Source: Actinomycetaceae bacterium
GTDB lineage: Bacteria > Actinomycetota > Actinomycetes > Actinomycetales > Actinomycetaceae
Length of the DNA: 64,000 nt
Direction of reading: 5' to 3'
Assembly (NCBI GenBank): GCA_030527545.1
Contig: JAUNAP010000001.1
Location: forward strand, 1-64,000
The notes beneath the pieces were generated by a model. That model was not told where the DNA came from, did no database searches, and was given only the letters and a program-made list of their open reading frames with translations. Position 1 is the stretch's first letter, and each line of letters starts with the position of its first letter. Shown here in pieces: positions 8,596 to 17,100 of the stretch. Both the position numbers and the translations under genes were made by a program.

Positions 8596-9668
8596 CGGAC
8601 CGCCTCCACGCCATCATCCCGGCCGGGGGAGCGGGCACACGCCTATGGCCGCTCTCGCGTCCGGAGTGTCCGAAATATCTTCTCCCGCTCGACGGGACGA
8701 CCCTGCTCGCGGACACGCTCGAGCGCCTCAACCCGTTGTCGTCCTCGCGTACCGTCGTTACCTCGGCGGTCATGGAAGCGAAGGTCGCCTCGAGTGTCCC
8801 CGAGGGCGTGCGCGTCCTCGGGGAGCCAACGGCACGCAACTCGATGCCCGCCATCGGCTTGGCCGCGGCCATAGTCGAGGTCAGGCATGGCAAGGACGCG
8901 ATCGTCGGATCGTTCGCCGCCGACCATGTTGTCACTAACCAGGCCGTTTTCGCTGACGTCGTGTCCCGGGCGATCGCGCAGGCGAGAGCCGGCGACATCG
9001 TGACCATCGGAATCACCCCCACCCATCCGGCCACAGGTTACGGCTACATCCGGGCAGGCAGGATCCTCGGGGAAGGTGAGACAAGAACCGGGGCGCGTCG
9101 CGTCGAAGAATTCGTTGAGAAACCCGACCGCGCCACCGCCGAGCGCTACCTCGCAGACGGCGGTTACCTGTGGAACGCCGGCATGTTCGTCGCCTCATGC
9201 TCCCGGCTCCTTGACGAGCTTGCCTGTGCTCACCCGCAGATGGCGCGAGACCTGCGCCATCTCGCGCACGTGTGGGGAACACCCCAGGCCGCCTCGGCCT
9301 GGTCGCTCTTGCCCTCCATCGCCATTGACCACGCGATTGCCGAGCCCGCAGCTGCGGCGGGGCGAGTTGCCGTCGTCGAAGCTCCCGACATGGGATGGTC
9401 CGATGTCGGCGATTTCGACTCGCTCGCGGAATTCTTGCCCGTCAAGGAAGGCGCCGCGATCACCGGTCCCGTCGAACCGGGAGTCATCGACTCTCCCGAC
9501 GCCGTATGTGTAACGACGGATGAGGACACCGAAGAAATCTACGTGCTCGGTATTCCCGGGGCGGTTGTCGTTCGCGACGGACGCCGCACGATTGTGACGA
9601 CGCGTCAACAGGCGCAGCGCGTCACCGAGCTGAGCGCCCTCGCCAACAAACAGGAAGGCCACCAGTGA
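8592..9668 (+). CDS. Mannose-1-phosphate guanylyltransferase
   Basis: Nucleotidyltransferase of 358 residues expected to make GDP-mannose from mannose-1-phosphate and GTP. The N-terminal signature PAGGAGTRLWPLSR is diagnostic of the type II GMP family, followed by GSFAADHVV, ATGYGYIRAG and VEEFVEKPD. It stops after the nucleotidyltransferase and its short beta-helix domain, so it lacks the fused phosphomannose isomerase domain of bifunctional forms. It overlaps galK and the next gene by GTGA at both ends. GDP-mannose would feed mannosylated envelope glycans or lipids. Confidence 0.93.
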   Translation: MTDRLHAIIPAGGAGTRLWPLSRPECPKYLLPLDGTTLLADTLERLNPLSSSRTVVTSAVMEAKVASSVPEGVRVLGEPTARNSMPAIGLAAAIVEVRHGKDAIVGSFAADHVVTNQAVFADVVSRAIAQARAGDIVTIGITPTHPATGYGYIRAGRILGEGETRTGARRVEEFVEKPDRATAERYLADGGYLWNAGMFVASCSRLLDELACAHPQMARDLRHLAHVWGTPQAASAWSLLPSIAIDHAIAEPAAAAGRVAVVEAPDMGWSDVGDFDSLAEFLPVKEGAAITGPVEPGVIDSPDAVCVTTDEDTEEIYVLGIPGAVVVRDGRRTIVTTRQQAQRVTELSALANKQEGHQ

Positions 9669-10426
9669 AGACACTCCCCACGCCCCAACCCGAGGCCTAC
9701 CGTCGTGGCCCCGTCGAGTTGCGGGGGCATCATCGGCCTTCCGAGACCGCGGACACGAGGCTGCTCGCCGAGCAGCCGGACACCTCCTGGCTGCACACGG
9801 ACACGTGGCGGGTGCTGCGCATCCAGTCTGAGTTCGTCGAGGGCTTCGGGGCGCTCGCCGAACTTGGGCCGGCGGTGTCGGTGTTCGGCTCGGCCCGCAC
9901 ACCAGCTGATTCTGCCGACTATGCGATCGGCGTTGAGGTCGGGCGGGGTCTGGCGAAGCGTGGACTCGCCGCTATCACCGGGGGAGGACCCGGGCAGATG
10001 GAAGCGGTGTGTCGCGGCGCCAACGAGGCCGGTGGGATCGCTTGCGGGCTGGGCATCGAGCTGCCCCACGAGCAGGCGATGAATCCCTGGGTCAACCTCG
10101 GGATTTACTTTCGCTACTTCTTCGTACGCAAGACGATGTTCATCAAGTATGCGCAGGCCTTCATCGTGCTGCCGGGCGGATTCGGCACGCTCGACGAACT
10201 TTTCGAGGCGGTTACTCTCGTCCAGACCCATAAGATCAGGTCCTTCCCGATCGTCCTTATCGGCCGCGACTACTGGGGCGGCCTCGTCGAGTGGATCCGT
10301 GGGCGTATGGTCGACGACGGGATGATCGCAGCAAATGACCCGGATCTTTTGTATCTCGTCGATAGCGCCGAGGAGGCGTTGACCTGGGTTGAGGAGCGGT
10401 GGGCAGCCTCGGTGACGACCCGTTAA
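9665..10426 (+). CDS. LOG-family nucleotide 5'-monophosphate phosphoribohydrolase
   Basis: Rossmann-fold protein of 253 residues (TIGR00730/LOG family). It carries both family motifs, GGGPGQMEAVCRGA and LPGGFGTLDELFEAVT, whose glutamate is catalytic. Plant homologues release cytokinin base from the riboside monophosphate; bacterial members hydrolyse AMP-like nucleotides, and the natural substrate here is unknown. The N-terminal 70 residues are an actinobacterial extension. It is the last gene of the galK - guanylyltransferase - LOG run, joined by a GTGA overlap. Confidence 0.92.
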   Translation: MKTLPTPQPEAYRRGPVELRGHHRPSETADTRLLAEQPDTSWLHTDTWRVLRIQSEFVEGFGALAELGPAVSVFGSARTPADSADYAIGVEVGRGLAKRGLAAITGGGPGQMEAVCRGANEAGGIACGLGIELPHEQAMNPWVNLGIYFRYFFVRKTMFIKYAQAFIVLPGGFGTLDELFEAVTLVQTHKIRSFPIVLIGRDYWGGLVEWIRGRMVDDGMIAANDPDLLYLVDSAEEALTWVEERWAASVTTR

Positions 10427-10495
10427 CGTCCACATAGTGGCGCAACTGTGGGCTTTTGCCCGCGAGAATGCCTGCGAGGGCGGGATGGTGCACGC

Positions 10496-10501
10496 TATCC
10501 T
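10496..10501 (+). promoter_or_regulatory. Putative -10 box of the DUF3117 gene
   Basis: TATCCT precedes the DUF3117 start by about 55 nt, predicting a leader of about 48 nt with an AGAAGGGG Shine-Dalgarno just before the ATG. It is the only good TANNNT match in the 129-nt gap. Confidence 0.35.
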
Positions 10502-10555
10502 AAGAGTGTTCGACGCGTGTGCCGTCACGCTTTGTCCCAACAGAAGGGGTCATAA

Positions 10556-10717
10556 ATGGCAGCCATGAAACCGCGTACTGGTGAAGGGCCTTTGGAGGCC
10601 GTGAAGGAGGGCCGCGGGATCATCGTGCGGGTTCCTCTCGAAGGCGGGGGTCGACTCGTCGTTGAGATGACGCCTGAGGAGGCTCAGGAACTCAAGGAGG
10701 CGCTCACGTCCCTATAG
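10556..10717 (+). CDS. DUF3117 domain protein
   Basis: Small conserved protein of 53 residues, too short for many gene finders. It begins MAAMKPRTGEGPLEAVKEGR and continues with a VRVPLEGGGRLVVEM beta segment and a TPEEAQELKEAL helix. This is the DUF3117 family, found almost only in Actinobacteria and of unknown function. A Shine-Dalgarno AGAAGGGG is 6-7 nt before the ATG, and a perfect intrinsic-type terminator follows within 25 nt, so it is monocistronic and probably well expressed. Confidence 0.9.
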   Translation: MAAMKPRTGEGPLEAVKEGRGIIVRVPLEGGGRLVVEMTPEEAQELKEALTSL

Positions 10718-10737
10718 GGCCTTCTGGAGCCAAAGTC

Positions 10738-10770
10738 GGGCGGGACACACTCACGTGTCCCGCCCTTTTT
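10738..10770 (+). terminator. Rho-independent terminator after DUF3117
   Basis: A perfect 11-bp stem, GGGCGGGACAC (10738-10748) with GTGTCCCGCCC (10755-10765), a 6-nt loop and T5 (10766-10770). It is the only hairpin in the window with a proper T tract. It also insulates the convergent methyltransferase gene. Confidence 0.92.
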
Positions 10771-10796
10771 GTGTCGGGCCGAAGGTTCGCTCTCGG

Positions 10797-11432
10797 TCAC
10801 GAGCACGTGATGGCCACGGTGATTCCGTCGCCGCAGGTGAGTGTCGCCGTGACGAGTTCGGGATCGTCACTCATCTCGGTGATGCAGTGTCGCATGGTGA
10901 CGGTTGCTTCCTCGCGTCGTGCCGGATCGGAGACGCGGTCGTCGAGCAGGGAGTGGCACACGGCAATGACCCCGCCGGGACGCACAACACGGCGCGCGTG
11001 CGAGAGGTAGGAAGGAAGCTGGCGAATATCCGCGTCGATGACGACCATGTCGTAGCCGGCGGCGCGCATCCTCGGCATGACGTCAAGCGCCCGACCGTTG
11101 ATGAGGCGTGCGCGTGAGGAGGGAATCCCCGCCTCACGGAGGGCATAGCGAGCCGCCTCAATGAATTCAGCCTCGATGTCGATCGAGGTGAGGACACCGT
11201 CGGCGGTCATGCCCTCCAGCAGCCACAGCCCCGAAACGCCCGCGCCCGTGCCGATTTCGATGACGGTCCTCGCGCCGCAGGCGGCCGCGAGCATCCGCAG
11301 GGTCGCCCCCATCGCGGGTGTGACAGGTGCGGCACCGAGCTCACGCGCGCGCATCCGGGCATCTTGGATGACGCTGTCCTCATGGGCCTGCTCCTCCGCC
11401 CACGCCCAGCTCAGACTCTTCGTGTCGTTAAT
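10797..11432 (-). CDS. Class I SAM-dependent O-methyltransferase
   Basis: Methyltransferase with the SAM-binding motif IEIGTGAGVSGLWLLEG and the acidic motif VVIDADI, of the actinobacterial O-methyltransferase (Rv1220c-like) type. The first ATG (11354) would truncate it to 185 residues. The frame upstream reads SLSWAWAEEQAHEDSVIQDA, matching the usual family N-terminus (SWAYAEE...), back to an in-frame stop at 11445-11447. The only initiator with an SD at the right distance is ATT at 11432 (AGAAAGG, 7 nt), giving 211 residues. No ATG, GTG or TTG exists in that stretch. It starts 12 nt after the mrp stop. Substrate unknown. Confidence 0.85.
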   Translation of the reverse strand: MNDTKSLSWAWAEEQAHEDSVIQDARMRARELGAAPVTPAMGATLRMLAAACGARTVIEIGTGAGVSGLWLLEGMTADGVLTSIDIEAEFIEAARYALREAGIPSSRARLINGRALDVMPRMRAAGYDMVVIDADIRQLPSYLSHARRVVRPGGVIAVCHSLLDDRVSDPARREEATVTMRHCITEMSDDPELVTATLTCGDGITVAITCS

Positions 11433-11444
11433 CGTCGTGCCTTT

Positions 11445-12563
11445 CTAGATCGGCTTGACTCCAAGGGAGCGCCCGGCGAGCGAGCGTTTCCTTTCAGCCA
11501 GCGATGCAGCCACTCGGTCGAGGGCCGAAGCAGCCTCGGATTCGCCTTCGAACGCGGCGATCGGATTACCGGAATCGGACCCTTCGCGCAAGGTAATGTC
11601 GAGAGGAATCTGGGCCAGCAGGGGCACACCGTAGCCGAGCTGATCCGTGAGACGGTCGGCGACCATGCTGCCACCACCGGATCCAAACAACTCGAGCCGC
11701 GAACCGTCGGGCTGGGGCAGGTAGGACATGTTCTCGATGACGCCAATGACCTTTTGATCGGTCTGAGAGGCGATCGAGCCGGCGCGCTCCGCCACCTCCG
11801 CTGCGGCGATTTGTGGGGTCGTCACGACGATGATTTCCGAATTCGGGAGGAGCTGCGCAATCGAGATAGCTACGTCACCCGTTCCCGGAGGCAGGTCGAG
11901 CAGAAGGGCATCCAGGTCCCCCCAATACACGTCGGCAAGGAACTGCTGCAGTGCCCGGTGCAGCATGGGACCCCGCCACACGACCGCCTGCCCGTCGGGC
12001 ACAAACATGCCGATCGAGATGACCTTGACCCCGTGTGCCTCCGGGGGAATGATCATGTGATCGATGACGGTCGCCTGCTCGCTCACCCCGAGCATACGCG
12101 GGATCGAGAAACCATAGATGTCGGCGTCGACGACCCCGACCTTGAGCCCCCGCCTGGCCAGGGCCACGGCAAGGTTCGCCGTCATCGATGACTTGCCGAC
12201 CCCACCTTTGCCCGAGGTGATCGCGTAGACCTTCGTCAGTGAATCAGGCTGAGCGAAGGGGACCTGGCGTTGCGCCCCCTGTAGCTTCTCGGTGAGCGCC
12301 TGACGCTGCTCGGCCGACATCACGCCGAGCTCGACGTCGACGGATTCCACGCCAGGCACCTGCGAAACCTTTGCGATGACGTCGGCCTTAATCGAGCCTT
12401 GAAGCGGACACCCGGCCACGGTCAGGTCGACGGCAACGGCCACGCGTCCGCCGTCGATGCGTATCTCACGCACCATGTCGAGGTCGGTGATCGCGCGGTT
12501 AAGTTCGGGATCGATGACGTGGGAGAGAGCCTCGCGCACGTCGGCTTCGGAAACACTCGTCAT
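11445..12563 (-). CDS. mrp: Mrp/ApbC-type iron-sulfur cluster carrier ATPase
   Basis: P-loop NTPase of 372 residues. An N-terminal MIP18/DUF59 domain (residues 1-90, VIDPELNRAITDLDMV, with the cysteine of VAGCPLQ) is followed by the Mrp ATPase with deviant Walker A SGKGGVGKSS, DADIYGFS, LLLDLPPGTGD and VIENMSY. Family members bind and transfer Fe-S clusters. The ATG at 12563 is preferred; a longer frame to 12701 lacks the conserved start. It is part of a leftward MgtE_N - DUF1003 - Mrp - methyltransferase cluster that is conserved across Actinobacteria. Confidence 0.94.
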   Translation of the reverse strand: MTSVSEADVREALSHVIDPELNRAITDLDMVREIRIDGGRVAVAVDLTVAGCPLQGSIKADVIAKVSQVPGVESVDVELGVMSAEQRQALTEKLQGAQRQVPFAQPDSLTKVYAITSGKGGVGKSSMTANLAVALARRGLKVGVVDADIYGFSIPRMLGVSEQATVIDHMIIPPEAHGVKVISIGMFVPDGQAVVWRGPMLHRALQQFLADVYWGDLDALLLDLPPGTGDVAISIAQLLPNSEIIVVTTPQIAAAEVAERAGSIASQTDQKVIGVIENMSYLPQPDGSRLELFGSGGGSMVADRLTDQLGYGVPLLAQIPLDITLREGSDSGNPIAAFEGESEAASALDRVAASLAERKRSLAGRSLGVKPI

Positions 12564-12576
12564 AGCGTCCAGTTTA
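12564..12576 (-). promoter_or_regulatory. Possible internal leaderless promoter of mrp
   Basis: On the minus strand TAAACT (12576-12571) precedes the mrp ATG by 7 nt and overlaps the DUF1003 stop codon. No Shine-Dalgarno is visible for mrp. An internal leaderless start is possible beside read-through from upstream. Confidence 0.35.
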
Positions 12577-13140
12577 GCGACGCGAGCCGCGATCGTCGTC
12601 TCCGCGCGACGCAGTGTCATTTTCGATGGCCTCTGCTGCCTCACGCACGGTGGCACGTCGCGTCGAGGAGTCCTGGTCGACAATCTCTTCGAGGAGGTCA
12701 CGAAGCTCCGAACGCACGAAGTCCCTCGTGGCTACGTCGGCCATCGCGGCCCGCAGCGACGCGATCTCACGCAAGAGATACTCGGTATCGGACAGGTTAC
12801 GTTCGGCGCGGCGGCGATCTTGTTCCGCCGTCACGCGGTCGCGGTCGTCTTGACGATTCTGGGCAAGAAGGATGAGAGGGGCCGCATAGGAGGCCTGCAG
12901 GGACAGCATGAGCGTAAGCGCCGTGAACCCCAATTCTGGCTTATCGAAGTGCGGAAGCCCCGGGAGGGAGTTCCATCCGATCCACACGACGATGAAGACC
13001 GTGAGGTAGACGAGAAACTTTGGTGTGCCGGAGAAACGCGCGATCGCTTCGGCGGCCTTGCCCACCCCTTCGCCCTCAAGGTTGATGTGGGGCATTCGCA
13101 GCCGACGCCGCTCCCGAGGAGTGTCGAGTGAATCAGCCAT
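12574..13140 (-). CDS. DUF1003 membrane protein
   Basis: Protein of 188 residues. The DUF1003 domain holds two hydrophobic helices (FLVYLTVFIVVWIGWN and ALTLMLSLQASYAAPLILLA) around the conserved FDKPELGFTAL loop and a QNRQDDRDRV motif. A C-terminal charged, coiled-coil-like region follows (residues 110-188, rich in Arg and Glu). Function unknown. It overlaps the upstream MgtE_N gene by 8 nt and has a good AGGAG Shine-Dalgarno inside it. The fixed neighbourhood with a magnesium-sensor-like protein suggests a shared role in ion or envelope homeostasis. Confidence 0.9.
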   Translation of the reverse strand: MADSLDTPRERRRLRMPHINLEGEGVGKAAEAIARFSGTPKFLVYLTVFIVVWIGWNSLPGLPHFDKPELGFTALTLMLSLQASYAAPLILLAQNRQDDRDRVTAEQDRRRAERNLSDTEYLLREIASLRAAMADVATRDFVRSELRDLLEEIVDQDSSTRRATVREAAEAIENDTASRGDDDRGSRR

Positions 13141-14434
13141 CGAAGCTCCTGTTCATAGTCTGGTCGGTGATGCCCTCATCGGCGTCGCGCCAATCGTCGG
13201 GCAAGAGGTGATCGAGAAGGTCGTCGACCGATACTGCGCCGAGGACGTGCCTGGATGAATCCACCACTGGGATCGCGGTGAGGTTGTAGGTTGCGAGCAA
13301 ACGGGTGACGGTCCCCAGCTGCGTGTGCGGGTCGATGCCTTCGACTGCGTCGTCAAGAATCGTGCCGAGTGCCGTTTGCGGGGGCTCCCGCAGCGCACGT
13401 TGGAGATGAACGACCCCCAGGTAGCGGCCTGTGGGAACCTCCAGCGGCGGGCGGACGATGAGAGCGAGAGCCGCGAGAGCAGGAGGGATGTCCTCGCGAC
13501 GCACGTGAGCGAGCATTGTTGCCACGTTCGCATCGGGGGGCAAGATCACCGGCGAGGACGTCATAAGGCCGCCCGCTGTGTGCTCGCCGTAGGCCATGAG
13601 GCGACGTACGTCTGCAGCCTCCTCGGGCTCCATCTCGGCCAAGAGAATCCGCGCTTGATCCGGGGGCATCTCGGCGACGAGGTCGGCGGCGTCGTCCGGC
13701 TGCATGGCGTCGAGCACGTCGCCCGCGCGGCGTACGTCAAGGGAGGACAAAATGTCGACCCGGTCATCCTCGCCCAGCTCCTCGAGGACATCCGCGAGAC
13801 GCTCGTCTGGGAGCTGATGCGCCACCTCGATGCGCCGATGGCGCGGTAGGTCGGCGAGTAGGTCGGCAAGGTCGGGGGCCTTGAGATCCTCGGTCATCGC
13901 GAGAAGCGTCGTCGCCTCCTGAGAGAGAGCTGACTGCTTGGCCAGCCCGGATACCTCGGTAGGGGCGACGAGGAACGTCTCGCCGCGACGCAGCGACAGA
14001 CCCTGGCCCTGGCGGCGCACGTAGAGCTTCGTGACCACCCAGTCGCGGTCGTCGTCTTGCTCCATCGCCATGTCGACGACCTTGACTGAGCCGCTTCCGT
14101 CATTGAGCGTCACCACCCGATCGAGTAGTTCGCCATAAACGGTGGCTTCGCCAGGCCGCTGCGAGAACTGACGAATGTTGATGACCCCCGTCGTGATAAC
14201 CGCACCCGGTTTGATCGCGGTGACCCGGGTGATCGGCAAGAATACGCGGCGGTGGGTCGCCACCTCGATGACGAACCCGATCACGCGGGGGCTGTCGGTA
14301 AAACGTACGAGAACGACGGCATCGCTCACCCGCCCGACCGCGTCACCGATCGGATCGAACACGGTTGTGCCCGCGAGCTTGCCGATAAAGACACGCTGGC
14401 GGATCGGTCGAATGGAATGGGTCCTGGCCTTCAC
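13133..14434 (-). CDS. Soluble MgtE_N/CBS domain protein with PRC-barrel-like N-terminus
   Basis: Protein of 433 residues. Residues 1-190 hold PRC-barrel-like beta segments (IGKLAGTTVFDPIGDAVGRV). Residues about 190-300 are the MgtE intracellular N domain (LPDERLADVLEELGEDDRVD, with AADLVAEMPPDQARILLAEM). Residues 310-430 are a CBS pair. These are the magnesium-sensing parts of MgtE, but the five-helix transport domain is absent, so this is not a transporter by itself. The GTG start is 6 nt behind TAGGCT, so it is probably leaderless and heads the leftward cluster. A regulatory or Mg2+-sensing role is inferred. Confidence 0.88.
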   Translation of the reverse strand: MKARTHSIRPIRQRVFIGKLAGTTVFDPIGDAVGRVSDAVVLVRFTDSPRVIGFVIEVATHRRVFLPITRVTAIKPGAVITTGVINIRQFSQRPGEATVYGELLDRVVTLNDGSGSVKVVDMAMEQDDDRDWVVTKLYVRRQGQGLSLRRGETFLVAPTEVSGLAKQSALSQEATTLLAMTEDLKAPDLADLLADLPRHRRIEVAHQLPDERLADVLEELGEDDRVDILSSLDVRRAGDVLDAMQPDDAADLVAEMPPDQARILLAEMEPEEAADVRRLMAYGEHTAGGLMTSSPVILPPDANVATMLAHVRREDIPPALAALALIVRPPLEVPTGRYLGVVHLQRALREPPQTALGTILDDAVEGIDPHTQLGTVTRLLATYNLTAIPVVDSSRHVLGAVSVDDLLDHLLPDDWRDADEGITDQTMNRSFDG

Positions 14435-14446
14435 GTCTTAAGCCTA
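14435..14446 (-). promoter_or_regulatory. Putative leaderless -10 of the MgtE_N operon
   Basis: Minus-strand TAGGCT (14446-14441), 6 nt, then the GTG start at 14434. This geometry puts the transcription start on the first base of the codon. No Shine-Dalgarno is present. Confidence 0.45.
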
Positions 14447-14506
14447 GCCGTCTCGCCTACGATCGCGCCGGTGGAGAAGGCCACTGAATAATGGCACCCT
14501 GTTGGT

Positions 14507-15103
14507 ATGCCGATGCCACTACCCGCCGAAGGTATCCCGAGGGGGATCGAAGTTGGTCGCTATGCCAGCGAGCGTGCGGCCCTCGATGCTGTCGCCTATC
14601 TGGCCGAGCACGACTATCCGACCGAGAACCTTTCCATCGTTGGCGAGGGCGTCCTCGTCGTCCACGATTCCCAGGGGCGACCCGGCCTGGGGCGCGCCTT
14701 CATTTCTGGTGCCTCCTCGGGAGTGTGGCTGGGTCTGCTCACCGGCCTCATTTTGGGCATGATCAACCCGAACCTGCCGCTGTCGACGATCCTCACGCTG
14801 TCGATCATTGTCCTTGCCCTCATGGTGGGGATCGTGCGCACGGCCACCTATGCGCTGGGTAAGTCACGTTCGGGTGGTGTCGTTTATGCACGAAGGATCG
14901 TCGCCCAAACCTACGTCCTCGTCGCAAAGTCACATTCGCAGCAGGCAATCGCCCTATTGGCTCGGCGTGCAGGACGCGCCCCCGAACCAGCCGCTCCTAC
15001 TCGGCCTGTCAGAGCGCTCGAGGATGCGAACGGCCAGCCGAAGTACGGGCGTCGTTCGGGCGATAGTCGGCCCGGCACGACTGAGGAGCGGGTCTCGGAG
15101 TAG
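14507..15103 (+). CDS. General stress protein 17M-like membrane protein
   Basis: Protein of 198 residues. The N-terminal 60 residues (VGRYASERAALDAVAYLAEH, NLSIVGEGV) match the general-stress-protein 17M-like fold. Two hydrophobic helices follow (about 65-110: GVWLGLLTGLILGMI and ILTLSIIVLALMVGIV), then a hydrophilic proline- and arginine-rich tail. It is divergent from the MgtE_N cluster, an arrangement shared with other Actinobacteria. There is no clear Shine-Dalgarno before the ATG. Function unknown; a membrane stress role is only a family label. Confidence 0.8.
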   Translation: MPMPLPAEGIPRGIEVGRYASERAALDAVAYLAEHDYPTENLSIVGEGVLVVHDSQGRPGLGRAFISGASSGVWLGLLTGLILGMINPNLPLSTILTLSIIVLALMVGIVRTATYALGKSRSGGVVYARRIVAQTYVLVAKSHSQQAIALLARRAGRAPEPAAPTRPVRALEDANGQPKYGRRSGDSRPGTTEERVSE

Positions 15104-15111
15104 GCTTAGCG

Positions 15112-15145
15112 CTTGCGTCCACGCACGCCACCGGCGTGCCGCAAG
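15112..15145 (+). promoter_or_regulatory. Two-tier hairpin in the typA leader
   Basis: CTTGC (15112-15116) pairs with GCAAG (15141-15145), enclosing a perfect 7-bp stem GCACGCC / GGCGTGC (15123-15129 and 15133-15139) with a 3-nt loop. It ends at the GGGGAGG Shine-Dalgarno of typA. It has no T tract. It may act on typA translation or end the upstream transcript; function unknown. Confidence 0.4.
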
Positions 15146-15162
15146 GGGAGGATCACCGCCTC

Positions 15163-17100
15163 ATGGCCATCCGCGACAGCCTTCGTAACATCGCCATCAT
15201 CGCGCACGTCGATCACGGCAAGACGACGCTCGTCGACCAGATGCTCTGGGCGGCCGGGGCGTTTGGCGATCACCCGACGAAGGACGAGCAGGCCGAACGC
15301 GTGATGGATTCGGGCGACCTCGAACGCGAAAAGGGCATTACGATCCTGGCGAAGAACACCGCCATCACCTACCGCGGAGAACTCACCCAGGCGCGAGGCC
15401 TCGATGACGGCGTCACTATCAATGTCATCGACACCCCCGGCCACGCCGATTTTGGCGGCGAGGTTGAGCGCGGCCTGTCGATGGTTGACGGCGTCGTCCT
15501 CCTCGTCGACGCCGCCGAAGGACCGCTTCCGCAAACGCGTTTCGTGTTGCGTAAGGCGCTTGCCGCGCGCTTGCCGGTCATCATCGTCATCAACAAGGTC
15601 GACCGCGCAGACGCCCGAATCAAGGAGGTTGAGGCAGAAACCATTGATCTGCTCTTGGCGCTCGCCGACGACCTGACGGGGGAGGGCGCAGACATTGATG
15701 TCGATGCCCTCTTGGAGGTGCCCGTGCTCTACTGTTCGGCCAAGGCCGGGCGCTGCTCGCTCACCGCGCCGGCCGACGGTGAGCTGCCTGCCGGGGACCT
15801 CACGGACCTGTTTGCAACGATCCTCGAGTCGATCCCAGGGCCCGCCGGCGATCCCGAGGCGCCCCTGCAGGCCCACGTCACCAACCTTGATGCCTCGCCG
15901 TTCCTCGGACGCCTGGCTCTGCTGCGGATCCACAACGGGACGATCCGCAAGGGCCAGACCGTCGCCTGGGCGCGTCACGACGGCACGCTGAGCAGCGTGA
16001 AGATCACGGAACTGCTCATGACCGAGGCGCTCGATCGCCTACCGGCCTCCAGTGCTCAGGCGGGTGACATCGTCGCGGTCGCCGGGATTCCCGATATCAC
16101 GATCGGGGAGTCACTGGTCGACCTCGATGATCCCAAGCCGCTGCCGCTCATCACCGTCGACGAACCGGCTATTTCGATGACGATCGGCATCAACACCTCC
16201 CCACTGGCGGGGCGTGTCAAGGGGGCGAAGGTGACGGCCCGACAGGTCAAAGATCGTCTTGACCGCGAACTCGTCGGCAACGTGTCTCTGCGTGTCCTGC
16301 CCACGGCGAGGCCCGACGCCTGGGAAGTTCAGGGGCGAGGCGAGCTCGCCCTCGCGATCCTTATCGAGCAGATGCGCCGAGAGGGGTTCGAACTGACCGC
16401 GGGCAAACCGCAGGTCGTTACGAAAACAATCGATGGTCGGCTGCACGAGCCAATGGAGCGTTTGACGGTCGATGTGCCAGAGGATTACCTCGGCACGGTC
16501 ACCCAGCTGCTCGCCGATCGCAAGGGCCGCATGGAGACGATGGCCAATCACGGTACGGGGTGGGTGCGCCTGGAATTCCTTGTCCCGGCCCGGGGGCTCA
16601 TCGGCTTCCGCACGCAGTTCCTCACGGAAACGAGGGGTACCGGCATCGCGACCTCGATTGCGGCGGGCTACGAGCCGTGGGCTGGCGACATCGTTCGGCG
16701 TAAGACGGGCTCGCTCGTTGCCGATCGCGCCGGCAAGGCGACGCCCTACGCGATGATTCAGCTCCAAGAGCGTGGATCCTTCATCATCCAACCCGCCTCG
16801 GAGGTCTACGAGGGCCAGGTTGTTGGGGAGAACCCCCGCGGGGAGGACATGGACGTCAACATCACGCGTGAAAAGAAACAGACGAACATGCGCTCCTCTA
16901 CGGCGGAAACTTGGGAGGGACTCATCCCGCCTCGCCGGCTCACACTCGAGGAGTCCCTCGAGTTCGCTGCTGAGGACGAGTGCGTAGAGGTCACACCCGA
17001 AGACATCCGGATCCGGAAGGTGTTGCTGGGCCAGCAGGAGCGTTTCAAGGAGGCCGCGCGGGTGCGCCGCGAGAACAAAGCCCGCGCCCAGCAGTCTTAG
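15163..17100 (+). CDS. typA: Translational GTPase TypA/BipA
   Basis: Ribosome-associated GTPase of 645 residues related to EF-G and LepA, involved in ribosome assembly and stress adaptation. GTPase motifs are AHVDHGKTT (G1), DTPGHADF (G3) and NKVDR (G4). The domain II beta-barrel, the domain III/V alpha-beta folds ([11 protein letters not shown]) and the TypA-specific C-terminal domain with [16 protein letters not shown] are all present. The ATG at 15163 is chosen for its GGGGAGG Shine-Dalgarno; the frame opens earlier at a GTG (15136). It converges on the Nramp gene with a 4-nt overlap. Confidence 0.97.
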   Translation: MAIRDSLRNIAIIAHVDHGKTTLVDQMLWAAGAFGDHPTKDEQAERVMDSGDLEREKGITILAKNTAITYRGELTQARGLDDGVTINVIDTPGHADFGGEVERGLSMVDGVVLLVDAAEGPLPQTRFVLRKALAARLPVIIVINKVDRADARIKEVEAETIDLLLALADDLTGEGADIDVDALLEVPVLYCSAKAGRCSLTAPADGELPAGDLTDLFATILESIPGPAGDPEAPLQAHVTNLDASPFLGRLALLRIHNGTIRKGQTVAWARHDGTLSSVKITELLMTEALDRLPASSAQAGDIVAVAGIPDITIGESLVDLDDPKPLPLITVDEPAISMTIGINTSPLAGRVKGAKVTARQVKDRLDRELVGNVSLRVLPTARPDAWEVQGRGELALAILIEQMRREGFELTAGKPQVVTKTIDGRLHEPMERLTVDVPEDYLGTVTQLLADRKGRMETMANHGTGWVRLEFLVPARGLIGFRTQFLTETRGTGIATSIAAGYEPWAGDIVRRKTGSLVADRAGKATPYAMIQLQERGSFIIQPASEVYEGQVVGENPRGEDMDVNITREKKQTNMRSSTAETWEGLIPPRRLTLEESLEFAAEDECVEVTPEDIRIRKVLLGQQERFKEAARVRRENKARAQQS

